Shown piece by piece: positions 36,356 to 44,709 of a DNA stretch of 57,451 nucleotides. The notes under the pieces are model-generated. The model saw only the letters and a list, made by a program, of their open reading frames with translations. It searched no databases and was not told where the DNA came from. The stretch is taken from positions 1 to 57,451 of the forward strand of contig JAFLUL010000003.1 of NCBI GenBank assembly GCA_022508845.1, in the 5' to 3' direction. Both the position numbers and the translations under genes were made by a program. Every line of letters starts with the position of its first letter. The first letter of the stretch is position 1. The stretch is from Oscillospiraceae bacterium (GTDB lineage: Bacteria; Bacillota; Clostridia; Oscillospirales; Acutalibacteraceae).

Positions 36356-38356
36356 TTATTCTAAAATCAGATATCCGTATTCGGGCAAAACAGCGCTTGT
36401 AAGCACTGACTTCGTTAGATGATCAGTATATGTTTCGCCGAAATCGACGGTCTTGCTTTGCGAGGTAAAATTCATCAGATATATAAGCTCTCCGCGCTTT
36501 CTGGCAATAACGCCCTTCGGAAGAGAAGCGTTTATATCCGGGAGCAATCCTTTTTTATCCGCAAGCGGAGAAATAAAGTCCGAAATAAAGTCGTCCCCGG
36601 GGCAAAACGCAACATAATATGCCTCGCCCTTTCCATAGCTGTTTTTTGTTACGGCGGGGCTGCCCTTATAAAATCCGCTTAAGAAGCTGCCGAGAGTCTC
36701 ACCGCCTATGAGATGCAGGATATCGCAAAGCTCGGTTCCTTTATATTCCTTTTCTCCGTATGCTATGCGCGAAAGCTCATCGTCATAAAGAGAATCTGTT
36801 TCCTCACACCAAACGCCGAAAACATCCTTCAGCTCCTCAGCCGGAAAACCGCCGAGATAGCATAGATCATCCCTGTCCGCTATACCCGTCAGGCAGGTTG
36901 CAATAAGCGTTCCGCCGTTTTGAACAAAGGAAGAAAGGCGCTGCACTGTGCCGTCTTTCAGCATATAGAGATATGGAGCAACAACGATATCATATCCGCT
37001 TATATCCCTGTCCATAGGCACAACGTCCGCAGGAATTCCCCTTTCCCAAAAAGCGCGATACCAACGCTCGCACACCTTAAAATAATCGCGGCCGTCGCGC
37101 CTATAACCGCAGTAGCCTTCAACAGCCCAGCTGTTTTCCCAGTCGCATATAACGGCAGCCCTCGCTTTTGTTCGGCTTCCAACGGCTCTATCAAGCTGAG
37201 AGAGAACTCTGCCGAGCTTTTCGGTGTCGCGGAAAACTCTCGTGTCCTCTTTTCCGCAGTGATCCACCACGGCGCCGTGGAATTTTTCGTGTCCGCCGCG
37301 CCCTTTGCGCCACTGAAAATACTGAACGCTGTCCGCCCCGTGAGCCACCGCCTGAATGGCCGCAAGCTCAGTTATTCCCGATGCCGGCAGCTTATTAACA
37401 GGACGCCAGTTTATAAGAGAGGGAGTGCTCTCCATCATATAAAAGGGCTTGCCGTTTTTCATACTGCGAAAGATATCGTGGGCAAAGGCGGTTTCGCAGG
37501 CAATACCGAGAAAATCGGGATGGGTCCATTCGGGATAGTTATCCCAGGAAACTATATCGAGATGCTCAGAGAGCTTTTGATAATCTATGCCGTTATAAAA
37601 GCGCATAAGATTGGTTGTTACGGGAATTTCGGGAGTGAGCTCACGAATGGGAGCTATCTCGTTTTCATAAAAGGAGATATGGCTGTCGGTAACAAATCTT
37701 TTCCATGCAAGCTTCAAGGCGGGAACGTGGTTTTCGCCCCTGTCTTTCGGCGAGCTTATCTGCGAAAAGCTTGAATACCTATGGCTCCAAAAGCCGCCCC
37801 ACCACTTAAAATTGAGCTTTTCTATATCATTATCATATTCTTTTTTAAGCCATTCTCTAAAAGCCTGCTGGCATAGCTCGCAATGGCATTCGCCGCTGTA
37901 TTCATTTGAGATATGCCACATAAAGAGCGCGGGATGATCTTTATATCGCTCGGCAAGGGCCCGGTTTATCTCACTTACCTTTTTGCGGTAAACGGGAGAC
38001 GCAAGGCAGTGGTTATGCCGAACTCCGTATTCATTTCGTATACCGTTTTCCGAAACCCTTAAAACCTCGGGGTATTTTTCCGCCATCCACGGCGGACGAG
38101 CTCCCGAGGGAGTTGACAAAATAACCTTTTTGCCGTGACGGTCAAGCTTATCCATAATTTCATCGAGCCAGGAAAAGCTGTAAACTCCCTCCTCGGGCTC
38201 CAAAAGCGACCAGGAAAAAATCCCCACGGTTGCGCTGTTTATATGCGCCAGATCCATAAGACGCATATCCTCGTCCCAAATCTCTTTCGTGTTTATCCAT
38301 TGATCGGGGTTATAATCACCGCCGTGAATAATATGCTCATAATAGCTGTCTTTCAT
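36356..38356 (-). CDS. Beta-galactosidase, glycoside hydrolase family 42
   Basis: A 666-aa GH42 enzyme that hydrolyses beta-galactosides such as lactose or galacto-oligosaccharides. The acid/base Glu is in MWHISNEYSGECHC and the nucleophile Glu in PFYMMESTPSLINW; the zinc-binding cysteines (CHCELC) follow the first. An N-terminal (beta/alpha)8 barrel, a trimerisation domain (IVVAPYLYMLKDG) and a short C-terminal beta domain are all present. No signal peptide, so cytosolic. The ATG at 38356 follows AAAGGA. With the GH36 enzyme at 12495-14672 it points to plant- or milk-galactoside use. Confidence 0.93.
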   Translation of the reverse strand: MKDSYYEHIIHGGDYNPDQWINTKEIWDEDMRLMDLAHINSATVGIFSWSLLEPEEGVYSFSWLDEIMDKLDRHGKKVILSTPSGARPPWMAEKYPEVLRVSENGIRNEYGVRHNHCLASPVYRKKVSEINRALAERYKDHPALFMWHISNEYSGECHCELCQQAFREWLKKEYDNDIEKLNFKWWGGFWSHRYSSFSQISSPKDRGENHVPALKLAWKRFVTDSHISFYENEIAPIRELTPEIPVTTNLMRFYNGIDYQKLSEHLDIVSWDNYPEWTHPDFLGIACETAFAHDIFRSMKNGKPFYMMESTPSLINWRPVNKLPASGITELAAIQAVAHGADSVQYFQWRKGRGGHEKFHGAVVDHCGKEDTRVFRDTEKLGRVLSQLDRAVGSRTKARAAVICDWENSWAVEGYCGYRRDGRDYFKVCERWYRAFWERGIPADVVPMDRDISGYDIVVAPYLYMLKDGTVQRLSSFVQNGGTLIATCLTGIADRDDLCYLGGFPAEELKDVFGVWCEETDSLYDDELSRIAYGEKEYKGTELCDILHLIGGETLGSFLSGFYKGSPAVTKNSYGKGEAYYVAFCPGDDFISDFISPLADKKGLLPDINASLPKGVIARKRGELIYLMNFTSQSKTVDFGETYTDHLTKSVLTSAVLPEYGYLILE

Positions 38357-38389
38357 ATAAAGTATCCTTTCGGTTTGGTGATATGATTT

Positions 38390-38878
38390 TTATTTTCTAT
38401 CCCACTCATAGGCGATACGGGGCGAGCCGGAGGCGGTAAAAATTATTCCGCATTTTTTAAACCCGTATTTTTCGATTTGCCGCTGCATAATCAGATTATC
38501 TTCGTGGGTGTCAACGCGGATATGATTGATTTTTTCAGCGCAAAAATCCGCCGCGGCGCGAAAAACACCGTGAAGAACGCCGTCGCTCGCAACTCTGTGG
38601 ATCGCGGCATAAGGCTCATTATTAAGCCAGGAGCCGTTTTCAATGATTTTATAAGTCGGATCCTCTCCGAAATGGAGAGTGAAAACCGCGCGAATTATAT
38701 TATTTTCAGTTATAACATAGGCTTTCCTATTTGAAATATCCTGCTCAATCAGCTCTTTCGGCGGATAAAAATGCCCCCATTGGGTGGGATTTCCGCTTTT
38801 TATCATAAAATCCTGAGCGGCGCGATAAACAGCCATAACCTCGCTTAGTTCCGAAATTTCGGCAAGGCGAATTTCCAT
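38390..38878 (-). CDS. GNAT-family N-acetyltransferase
   Basis: A 162-aa acetyltransferase-like protein. Family features are the N-terminal MEIRLAEISELSEVMAVYRAA, a central IHRVASDGVLHGVFRAAADFC (usual acetyl-CoA loop, here without the classical R-x-x-G-x-G) and IRVDTHEDNLIMQRQIEKYGFKKCGII, the standard end of GNAT domains. It begins one base after the phosphodiesterase-like gene, with AGGAG nine bases before its ATG. Confidence 0.83.
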   Translation of the reverse strand: MEIRLAEISELSEVMAVYRAAQDFMIKSGNPTQWGHFYPPKELIEQDISNRKAYVITENNIIRAVFTLHFGEDPTYKIIENGSWLNNEPYAAIHRVASDGVLHGVFRAAADFCAEKINHIRVDTHEDNLIMQRQIEKYGFKKCGIIFTASGSPRIAYEWDRK

Positions 38879-38879
38879 T

Positions 38880-39893
38880 TTAATAAATCTCCTTATTCGA
38901 CACTATAAAAGTCATGCGTTCTTCAAAAGAGGAGCCGCCGTGATTTTTCCCGATCCCGCCGTGGTCTGTGGTTATGAGAATAAGCCAGTCCTCGGTTTCA
39001 TAAGAGCTTCGGTTTAATATAGCCTCTATAATATCCGCGCCAGAAGCCTCGGCGTCATAAAAAGCTTCTATATAATCGGAATTTTGCAGCGAAAATCCGG
39101 AGCTGTGACCTGCGTGGTCGGTGAATTCAAGCGTTGAAAAAATAAAGCCGGAGCAATCCTGCTCATTTAAGTCGGAGAGGATATTTTCTATAGTTCCCTT
39201 ATCGGACTTTGCGCGGCAAAAATAAGCGTTAACGCCGTTATCTTCGGCATATTTCTTTTCGTTTATGTAGGTTGAGTTTCTTTTGCTGAAGTGTCCGTTC
39301 CAGGAAACATAAAACGCGCTTTTGTTTACGGCGCCGTCCTCAACCAGCGAAAGCAGGAGCGTTTTAGGCTCCAAGGGCTTAGGTATACCGTTTTCGGCAA
39401 CGCCGTGTTCATCGGCAAGAACGCCCGTGAGCATAGAGCACCAGCCCGGAGCTGTGGAGGTGGCCTGAGTGTTTTTCCCCGGATACATAGCTCCGCCCGC
39501 ATAGCTGAAGAGAACCTGACCGCCCGTTTCGAGCAGCATATTTATTGCGCTGCGCCCGGAATTTTCAAGAAGCCGAAGATTATCGACCCGACAGCCGTCG
39601 TAGCCTATAACAATAGCCTTTTTCTCGGTTTTTCCCTCAGGGAGAGGCGCATCGAAATGCATCTTTATTAAATTATATAAAATAATCTGAGGAGAAGCGT
39701 CCTGCCATCTGTTTTCCATAACGTTCAGCTGCTCCAAAGCCTCCTCAAAAGGTATATCGGGAAACTCCTCTTCGGCGTTAGAATACGGTTTTCCGGGATG
39801 ATAGCTTTGCTTTTGCAAAGCATAACCCGCAACGCCGGCTATAACTATAACGGCAAGAAGAACCGATAAAATAATTTTAACGCTCTTTTTCAT
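38880..39893 (-). CDS. Alkaline-phosphatase-superfamily phosphodiesterase, membrane anchored or secreted
   Basis: A 337-aa protein with an N-terminal hydrophobic segment (MKKSVKIILSVLLAVIVIAG), likely an uncleaved anchor or signal. The rest has the alkaline-phosphatase/type I phosphodiesterase layout: AIVIGYDGCRVDN (first metal Asp), a nucleophile region TQATSTAPGWCSMLTG, a LEFTDHAGHSSGF metal site and TTDHGGIGKNHGG. Substrate not readable: nucleotides or phospho-sugars. It has its own promoter at 39919-39947 and abuts the GNAT gene. Confidence 0.83.
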   Translation of the reverse strand: MKKSVKIILSVLLAVIVIAGVAGYALQKQSYHPGKPYSNAEEEFPDIPFEEALEQLNVMENRWQDASPQIILYNLIKMHFDAPLPEGKTEKKAIVIGYDGCRVDNLRLLENSGRSAINMLLETGGQVLFSYAGGAMYPGKNTQATSTAPGWCSMLTGVLADEHGVAENGIPKPLEPKTLLLSLVEDGAVNKSAFYVSWNGHFSKRNSTYINEKKYAEDNGVNAYFCRAKSDKGTIENILSDLNEQDCSGFIFSTLEFTDHAGHSSGFSLQNSDYIEAFYDAEASGADIIEAILNRSSYETEDWLILITTDHGGIGKNHGGSSFEERMTFIVSNKEIY

Positions 39894-39918
39894 AATTAAA
39901 AATTCCTTTTTTTATTAT

Positions 39919-39947
39919 ATTATACATAAGGATTTATTATTGCACAA
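39919..39947 (-). promoter_or_regulatory. Promoter of the phosphodiesterase-like gene
   Basis: Minus strand TTGTGC (39942-39947), 17-base spacer, TATAAT (39919-39924), ending 26 bases before the start codon. It stands back-to-back with the aspS promoter 25 bases away. Confidence 0.6.
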
Positions 39948-39972
39948 GTATTTTTATAAAGAAAAATAGTGC

Positions 39973-40001
39973 TTGACAACAATAATAAAATGTGTTATAC
40001 A
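39973..40001 (+). promoter_or_regulatory. Near-consensus promoter of the aspS leader
   Basis: TTGACA (39973-39978), 17-base spacer, TATACA (39996-40001). The predicted transcript start near 40008 would fall at the AAGGTG ribosome site of the leader ORF, giving almost no 5' untranslated sequence. Confidence 0.75.
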
Positions 40002-40019
40002 TTCAGCAAGGTGATTTTT

Positions 40020-40061
40020 ATGTTATATTTAATAATTTCAAAACAGGACTCTGATCTATAG
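40020..40061 (+). CDS. Candidate leader peptide (13 codons, Asp-Ser-Asp) for aspS
   Basis: The ORF reads MLYLIISKQDSDL then TAG. AAGGTG lies about seven bases before the ATG. Two of the last four sense codons are aspartate (GAC 40047-40049, GAT 40053-40055), and the next large gene is an aspartyl-tRNA synthetase. The stop codon lies in the first arm of the downstream stems. This is the classic architecture of a ribosome-mediated amino-acid attenuator. It is too short to be supported statistically on its own; the context carries the call. Confidence 0.6.
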   Translation: MLYLIISKQDSDL

Positions 40062-40158
40062 CATCCGGGCAAGTTTGCTCGGGTGCGGTTTCAGCGTGCC
40101 TGTGAGAATATGCTATATCATTCGCATCGGCACATTTTGTCGGTGCGTTTTTTATTTT
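40057..40158 (+). promoter_or_regulatory. Attenuator region with competing stems upstream of aspS
   Basis: GCATCCGGGCA (40061-40071) pairs with TGCTCGGGTGC (40076-40086); TATAGCAT (40057-40064) can instead pair with ATGCTATA (40110-40117). GGTGCG (40082-40087) can pair with CGCATC (40123-40128), and GTGCC (40096-40100) with GGCAC (40129-40133); both would break the terminator at 40123-40147. The mutually exclusive pairings overlap the leader stop codon. No T-box consensus is present. Confidence 0.55.
40123..40158 (+). terminator. Intrinsic terminator in the aspS leader
   Basis: CGCATCGGCA (40123-40132) pairs with TGTCGGTGCG (40138-40147) with two G-T pairs, loop CATTT, then a T-rich tail (40148-40159). 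It lies between the promoter and aspS, so aspS expression requires read-through. Confidence 0.8.
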
Positions 40159-40172
40159 TAGGTGGTGATATT

Positions 40173-40265
40173 ATGCGGCAAACAGATCTTGCCGGGGCGG
40201 ACATTTTCTCTTTTTATCATTATCAAAAAAGGAGAAAAGGAAATGAAAAAAATACAGATAAATGA
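40173..40265 (+). CDS. Second small upstream ORF overlapping the aspS start
   Basis: A 30-codon ORF beginning MRQTDLAGADIFSF and ending inside aspS, 23 bases past its ATG, in another frame. AGGTGG lies just upstream of its start, so it could be translated and couple translation to aspS. It also carries two Asp codons early. It may be only chance; no homolog is known to me. Confidence 0.35.
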   Translation: MRQTDLAGADIFSFYHYQKRRKGNEKNTDK

Positions 40266-41571
40266 AATTAAAAATCATATAAACGAAAAAGTAAAGCTCG
40301 GCGGGTTTACCGAAAGCATACGAAACGGCAAGGCGATGGCCTTTTTGGTGCTTAAAGACATAACCGGCAGGGTGCAGATAACCGTCAACAAAGCTGAAGA
40401 TCCATCGCTTGCTGAAATAATAGCCGAGCTTACGCCGGACAGCGTTATTTCGGTTACAGGCTCTGTTCGGAAAAACGAAAATGTCCGCCTCGGCGGCTTG
40501 GAGATGATCCCGGATGAGATAATAATTGAATCCCTTGCCGCCCCGCTGCCCATTCAAAGAGAGGAAATCCCCGCATCGAAGAAAAAGCCCTCAATCCCCC
40601 GCTCAGATCCGGACGCAAGGCAGAATTATCGCTGGATAGACCTCAGAACGGACAAAAATCAGCTTATGTTCAAGGCGCAAACCGAGCTTGTTTCTGCTAT
40701 GAGAGAATTTTTGCTTCGGCAGAGCTTTACCGAAATCCACACTCCGAAGTTGATCGCCGCGGCAAGCGAGAGCGGAGCGGAGGTTTTTAAGGTGGATTAT
40801 TTCGGGCGGGAAGCTTACCTTGCGCAAAGTCCGCAGTTTTATAAGCAAATGGCGATGGCGGCGGGCTTTGAGAGGATATTTGAAACAGGCCCCGTTTTCC
40901 GAGCCGAAAAATCATATACATCGAAGCACACAACTGAATTCACAGGCTTTGACCTGGAGATAAGCTATATTGAATCTCACCGCGAACTTATGAATTTGGA
41001 AGAAGACCTGCTCATATATGCCCTTCAAAAGGTGAAGGATAAATTCGGAGATGAAATTGAAACTCTGTTCGGCGTTCCTTTGGTTGTACCGCAAAAGCCC
41101 TTTCCGGAGGTAAAGCTCTCTGAGCTCTATGCCGCTCTTAAGGAGGAATACGGCTACATCGCACCCGAAACCGGCGACCTTACAACAGCGGCGGAGCAGC
41201 TGAGCTTTGAATGGGTAAAAAAGCACTATGCACACGAATTTCTGTTTATAACGGACTACTCTGCGGAGAAACGTGCATTTTACCATAAGAGAGACGCAAG
41301 CGGCGTTCCTCAGGGCTACGATCTTATCTGGAAGGGAGTTGAAATAACAACCGGAGCTCTTCGCGAACACAGATATGAAATTCTCAAACGGCAAGCAGAA
41401 GAGAAAGGACTTAACGAGGACGTTAAATTCTACCTCGAATTTTTCCGCTGCGGCTGCCCGCCTCACGGCGGCTTCGGTCTGGGAATCGACCGCCTTACAA
41501 TGCTCTTAACAGGACTGCATATCTCAGACGCTATGTTTTTGTTCCGCAGCCCGAAACGCTTAACACCGTAA
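40243..41571 (+). CDS. Archaeal-type aspartyl-tRNA synthetase
   Basis: A 442-aa class IIb synthetase, far shorter than bacterial AspRS (about 590 aa) and lacking the bacterial GAD insertion, so of the archaeal type (AspS2). N-terminal OB fold (residues 1-105), then motif 2 VFRAEKSYTSKHTTEF and motif 3 GFGLGIDRLTMLL. The start at ATG 40243 follows AAGGAGAAAAGG; longer frames to 40162 are spurious. Whether it charges only tRNA-Asp or also tRNA-Asn cannot be told by eye; Clostridia that make Asn-tRNA by transamidation often carry such a second enzyme. It is expressed through the attenuator-like leader and ends at a strong terminator. Confidence 0.9.
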   Translation: MKKIQINEIKNHINEKVKLGGFTESIRNGKAMAFLVLKDITGRVQITVNKAEDPSLAEIIAELTPDSVISVTGSVRKNENVRLGGLEMIPDEIIIESLAAPLPIQREEIPASKKKPSIPRSDPDARQNYRWIDLRTDKNQLMFKAQTELVSAMREFLLRQSFTEIHTPKLIAAASESGAEVFKVDYFGREAYLAQSPQFYKQMAMAAGFERIFETGPVFRAEKSYTSKHTTEFTGFDLEISYIESHRELMNLEEDLLIYALQKVKDKFGDEIETLFGVPLVVPQKPFPEVKLSELYAALKEEYGYIAPETGDLTTAAEQLSFEWVKKHYAHEFLFITDYSAEKRAFYHKRDASGVPQGYDLIWKGVEITTGALREHRYEILKRQAEEKGLNEDVKFYLEFFRCGCPPHGGFGLGIDRLTMLLTGLHISDAMFLFRSPKRLTP

Positions 41572-41579
41572 TATTCAAA

Positions 41580-41611
41580 GGAGCGGCCGCGCCGGCCGCT
41601 CCGGATTTTTA
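41580..41611 (+). terminator. Intrinsic terminator after aspS
   Basis: GGAGCGGCCG (41580-41589), loop CGC, CGGCCGCTCC (41593-41602), then GGATTTTTATT. It starts eight bases after the aspS stop and just before the convergent regulator gene. Confidence 0.88.
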
Positions 41612-42703
41612 TTGCAGCTTCTGCAAAATATCGTGGAATTCAGAACTGCTCCGTATATAATCAAATTCCCTTGCGAAAAGCCAGCTTTCCCGCAAAATCT
41701 CCCTCATCGGGCGGGTGTCTGAGGTTTCAAATCCGCTTCGCTCGTTTTTTCTTTCGCCCAGCAGCAAAGAGGAATATTGCCACATTTCAGGTCTCAAATC
41801 AAAGGCAAGCGCCGCATCCGCCGCAGCGCGCAAGGCTTCAAGCATTTCCGCCGTTTTCCCCAAACGCGCATAAACTTTTGCGAGCTCGAATCGGCTTTCG
41901 GCGATATACCAAGGGCTGTCAACGCCGCGCTGTCCGTCAAAAACGATATCGTCTATCGCAAACATTTTTTGGAATACCGAAACTGCCTCTTCGTCAGGTA
42001 TCAATTCTTCCTCCGCAAGCAGACATACGGAATGGCAGAGAGAAAAATAGCTGTCGTTAATATACTCTCTTACATATGGGAGCTTTTCATCCTGCTCAAG
42101 CGCGAACCACAAAAAGCTCTCTCTGCATTTTTCCAGCTTCGGAATTTGAGAAAAGACCTCGCGGCTCTTTTCTTTCCGCCCCATTTCATAATGTTGGAAG
42201 GCAAGCCGAGCAATTGCTTCAAAACGCAAATCCGCATCAATTCCGTACTGCGCCAAACGTTCGCCGAGGCGAACAATCTCAGCATCGTATTTTTCCATAT
42301 TTTCTTTCCAGTCCGGAATGTTTCCGGAGCTGTCGCCGGACACAAACAGCGCATACATCAGCTTATTGAGCAGTTGTTCGTTATTTGGGTATTCTGCAAC
42401 TCCCGCGCGGGCTATTCGGATACATTCGCCGATATTCCCTTTTGCAATAGCCATCTGAAACTCATTCAGATATCCGTCCACCCGCTGTTTTTCCGAAATA
42501 TCGTCAACGCCTAAAAGCACGTCCACCGTAACCCCGAAAAACCCCGCTATAGTTGGAAGAAGCTCCATATCGGGATAGCAAACTCCGTTTTCCCAGCGGG
42601 AAACGGACTGACTGCTCACTCCCAAAAGCTGAGCGAAATCCTCCTGAGTTATATCCTTTTCTTTCCTAAAACGTTTGATATTAAGTCCGATTTTAAGTTC
42701 CAT
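41609..42703 (-). CDS. XRE-family helix-turn-helix regulator with C-terminal helical repeats
   Basis: A 364-aa regulator. The N-terminal Cro/C1 helix-turn-helix at about 8-62 is clear: IKRFRKEKDITQEDFAQLLG with VSSQSVSRWENGVCYPDMELL. The remainder is helical and looks TPR-like (ALFVSGDSSGNIPDWKENMEK, FELAKVYARLGKTAEMLEALRAAA). This layout resembles peptide- or load-sensing regulators but no quorum peptide gene is seen nearby. The start at ATG 42703 follows AAAGGAAC; the frame is open farther back without a ribosome site. Target unknown. Confidence 0.88.
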   Translation of the reverse strand: MELKIGLNIKRFRKEKDITQEDFAQLLGVSSQSVSRWENGVCYPDMELLPTIAGFFGVTVDVLLGVDDISEKQRVDGYLNEFQMAIAKGNIGECIRIARAGVAEYPNNEQLLNKLMYALFVSGDSSGNIPDWKENMEKYDAEIVRLGERLAQYGIDADLRFEAIARLAFQHYEMGRKEKSREVFSQIPKLEKCRESFLWFALEQDEKLPYVREYINDSYFSLCHSVCLLAEEELIPDEEAVSVFQKMFAIDDIVFDGQRGVDSPWYIAESRFELAKVYARLGKTAEMLEALRAAADAALAFDLRPEMWQYSSLLLGERKNERSGFETSDTRPMREILRESWLFAREFDYIRSSSEFHDILQKLQ

Positions 42704-42832
42704 AATATGTTCCTTTCTAAAGCTATTCAAAAGCGCGCCCTTCAAGAACAGTTTATCATATCGTTTTATAAAAAGGAATGTCACGCTGCGAGAGATTTTT
42801 TAACGTTATTCGCGGATCACAAAACCGGTTTT

Positions 42833-43351
42833 TCAAGTCTTCCGCAAAGAGAAATCTGTCCATTTTAATTTTTCTAAATATTCGTCCGCTTCTTGCCTTG
42901 ACTTAAAAATATAAACCTGCTTATCTCCGTGTTTTTCTATCATCTCATATATGGCGGGAAGCTTTTTGAGCGGAAAATCGGTTATCCACTCTCTGAATTC
43001 ATCATCAAATTCAGTTTCAACCCACGGCATATCCTCTCTTTTTTTGCCGATTCTGGAGCTAACGCCGTCCAGACACACTTCAAGCGGATAATCGAGAAGA
43101 AAAACCGTGTCGCAATGCTTTAACCTGATTTCCAATGTCCTTTGATAATTGCCGTCAATTATCCACTTATCCTCAGCCAAAATATCATTTAATTTTTTAT
43201 CAAATTCCTCGGCGGCAATATTCGTTTTATCCCGCTTATGCCAAATCAAATCCAAATGATAAAGCGGCAAGCCTGTTTCATCCCTCAGTCTGCGGCTAAA
43301 GGTGCTTTTTCCCGCCCCCGGACTTCCTATAACAATAATTTTTTGAAACAT
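42833..43351 (-). CDS. Adenylate-kinase-like P-loop protein (FlaR/topology-modulation type)
   Basis: A 172-aa protein with Walker A IIVIGSPGAGKSTFSRRLRDE, followed by YHLDLIWHKRDK and WIIDGNYQRTLEIRLKHCDTVFLLDYP, the hallmark of the family once called DNA topology modulation proteins FlaR. These are likely nucleotide or small-molecule kinases; the name's role in topology is not established. Preceded by GGGAGAG, its start codon at 43351 is 32 bases downstream of the methyltransferase stop. Confidence 0.83.
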   Translation of the reverse strand: MFQKIIVIGSPGAGKSTFSRRLRDETGLPLYHLDLIWHKRDKTNIAAEEFDKKLNDILAEDKWIIDGNYQRTLEIRLKHCDTVFLLDYPLEVCLDGVSSRIGKKREDMPWVETEFDDEFREWITDFPLKKLPAIYEMIEKHGDKQVYIFKSRQEADEYLEKLKWTDFSLRKT

Positions 43352-43383
43352 GGCTTCTCTCCCTTTAGCTCTTTATTTATCAG

Positions 43384-44115
43384 TTATTTGTTCTTTTGAA
43401 AAATCAAATGCCGGAAGAAAGAAAAACTGTTATATTCAGTTATATTGCAGGTTCTCATTTCGAGCGCAAGCATATTATCGTACCATTCAGGGGTAAACTT
43501 GATATCATCGTTTTGCGACAGCGCAAAAAATGTGCGGATACCAAAGATATTTTCCATAAACAGACCATATTTACGCCCTAAGCCGATAATATGATCATCG
43601 CTGTATGTATTGCGCTTTCCGAACATACTTTTTTCGTTATCGCCGCATTCAAGCAAATCGAGCGCGGCTTTCGGATCGTCCGCAAAAACAGCATAAGCCA
43701 TAATTCTGCCCATAAGATTATGCTTTACAATTGAAAGCTTTCCGCCCGGCTTTACTATTCTCGCAAGCTCTTTAAGTATAACTTCTTTATCGGGAACATA
43801 TTCCAGAACATTGTGGCAAAACACGAAATCAAATGAATTATCCGCATAGGCGCTCAGGGCTTCTTTGCCGCCGTGTATCAGCTCAAAATGATTTTCATGT
43901 ATACTCAGTTTGATCATTTCTTCGTCAGGCTCAATAGCCACCACTTTATGATGCTTACCATAATGATCCGCGGTAACGCAAAATCCCGCACCGAAGTCAA
44001 GTATTTTCAGCGGAGAGTTATCCGATAAATCAAGCTGTTTGAATAATGTATCATAGAACATTCTCCCCCAAGGTTTTTCTATAAGTTTTCGGTAATCTTC
44101 AATAGAATTCGGCAT
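43384..44115 (-). CDS. Class I SAM-dependent methyltransferase
   Basis: A 243-aa methyltransferase: SAM motif I is LKILDFGAGFCVTADHYG and motif II is VVAIEPDEEMIKL, then FDFVFCHNVLEYVPDKEVILKEL and VKPGGKLSIVKHN. Acceptor unknown; family relatives methylate small molecules. It sits in a run of stand-alone modifying enzymes (GNAT, P-loop kinase). Confidence 0.86.
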   Translation of the reverse strand: MPNSIEDYRKLIEKPWGRMFYDTLFKQLDLSDNSPLKILDFGAGFCVTADHYGKHHKVVAIEPDEEMIKLSIHENHFELIHGGKEALSAYADNSFDFVFCHNVLEYVPDKEVILKELARIVKPGGKLSIVKHNLMGRIMAYAVFADDPKAALDLLECGDNEKSMFGKRNTYSDDHIIGLGRKYGLFMENIFGIRTFFALSQNDDIKFTPEWYDNMLALEMRTCNITEYNSFSFFRHLIFQKNK

Positions 44116-44148
44116 ACTCTCTTCCTCTCATAATCAAAAGTTATCTGT

Positions 44149-44673
44149 TTACACAATCAGTGAATACGTCAACTCGCGCGCGGTCTCGTTCCTTTTGGGA
44201 TAAACTCTGATATCATTATCCCTTTCAAGTTCTAATCCTATTTTTTCCATAACGCGGGAAGATGCTGTGTTTCTATGGTCACAGTTGGCAGTGAGTTTTT
44301 TAATATGAAAAACATTGAGGGCAAAATCTCTTAATGCCATCGCAGCTTCGGTTGCATAACCGTTGTTCCAATACTTTTTATTCAATATCCAGCCCAACGC
44401 TCCGCTTTCACGATTATCGTCTAAATAAACAGAAATTGCGCCGATCTGTATGCCGTTAAGTTCTATGGCAAACTCATAGAAGCTCGGCGTCTCTTTTTCC
44501 CATTCCTTAGTCACACCTGATAAAAATTCCGCTGTTTCTTCAAGAGTTTTATTTGGCAGCCATTGCATATACATAGTGTTTTCATTATTTGATGCGTATT
44601 CGTGCACAGTTTCTAAATCCGTTATATTCAAAGGCCGCAAAAACAATCTTTCTGTTTTAATTTGATAATACAT
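44149..44673 (-). CDS. RimJ/RimL-type GNAT N-acetyltransferase
   Basis: A 174-aa acetyltransferase of the RimJ/RimL group, opening with TERLFLRPLNITDLETVHEYA and containing GALGWILNKKYWNNGYATEAAMALRDFAL (acetyl-CoA loop) and NTASSRVMEKIGLELERD. Targets in this group are ribosomal proteins, amino acids or antibiotics. Preceded by GAGGAGGGGG. Confidence 0.88.
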   Translation of the reverse strand: MYYQIKTERLFLRPLNITDLETVHEYASNNENTMYMQWLPNKTLEETAEFLSGVTKEWEKETPSFYEFAIELNGIQIGAISVYLDDNRESGALGWILNKKYWNNGYATEAAMALRDFALNVFHIKKLTANCDHRNTASSRVMEKIGLELERDNDIRVYPKRNETARELTYSLIV

Positions 44674-44709
44674 AGTTGCCCCCTCCTCTAAATCCCGATT
44701 TCTTTAATA

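Noticed and set aside
39973-40242. T-box riboswitch before aspS
   Set aside because: No specifier-loop stem I of sufficient length and no AGGGTGG-type T-box sequence; the leader is too short.
40162-40242. 27-codon extension of aspS
   Set aside because: AAGGAGAAAAGG sits just before ATG 40243 and the extension does not resemble AspRS.
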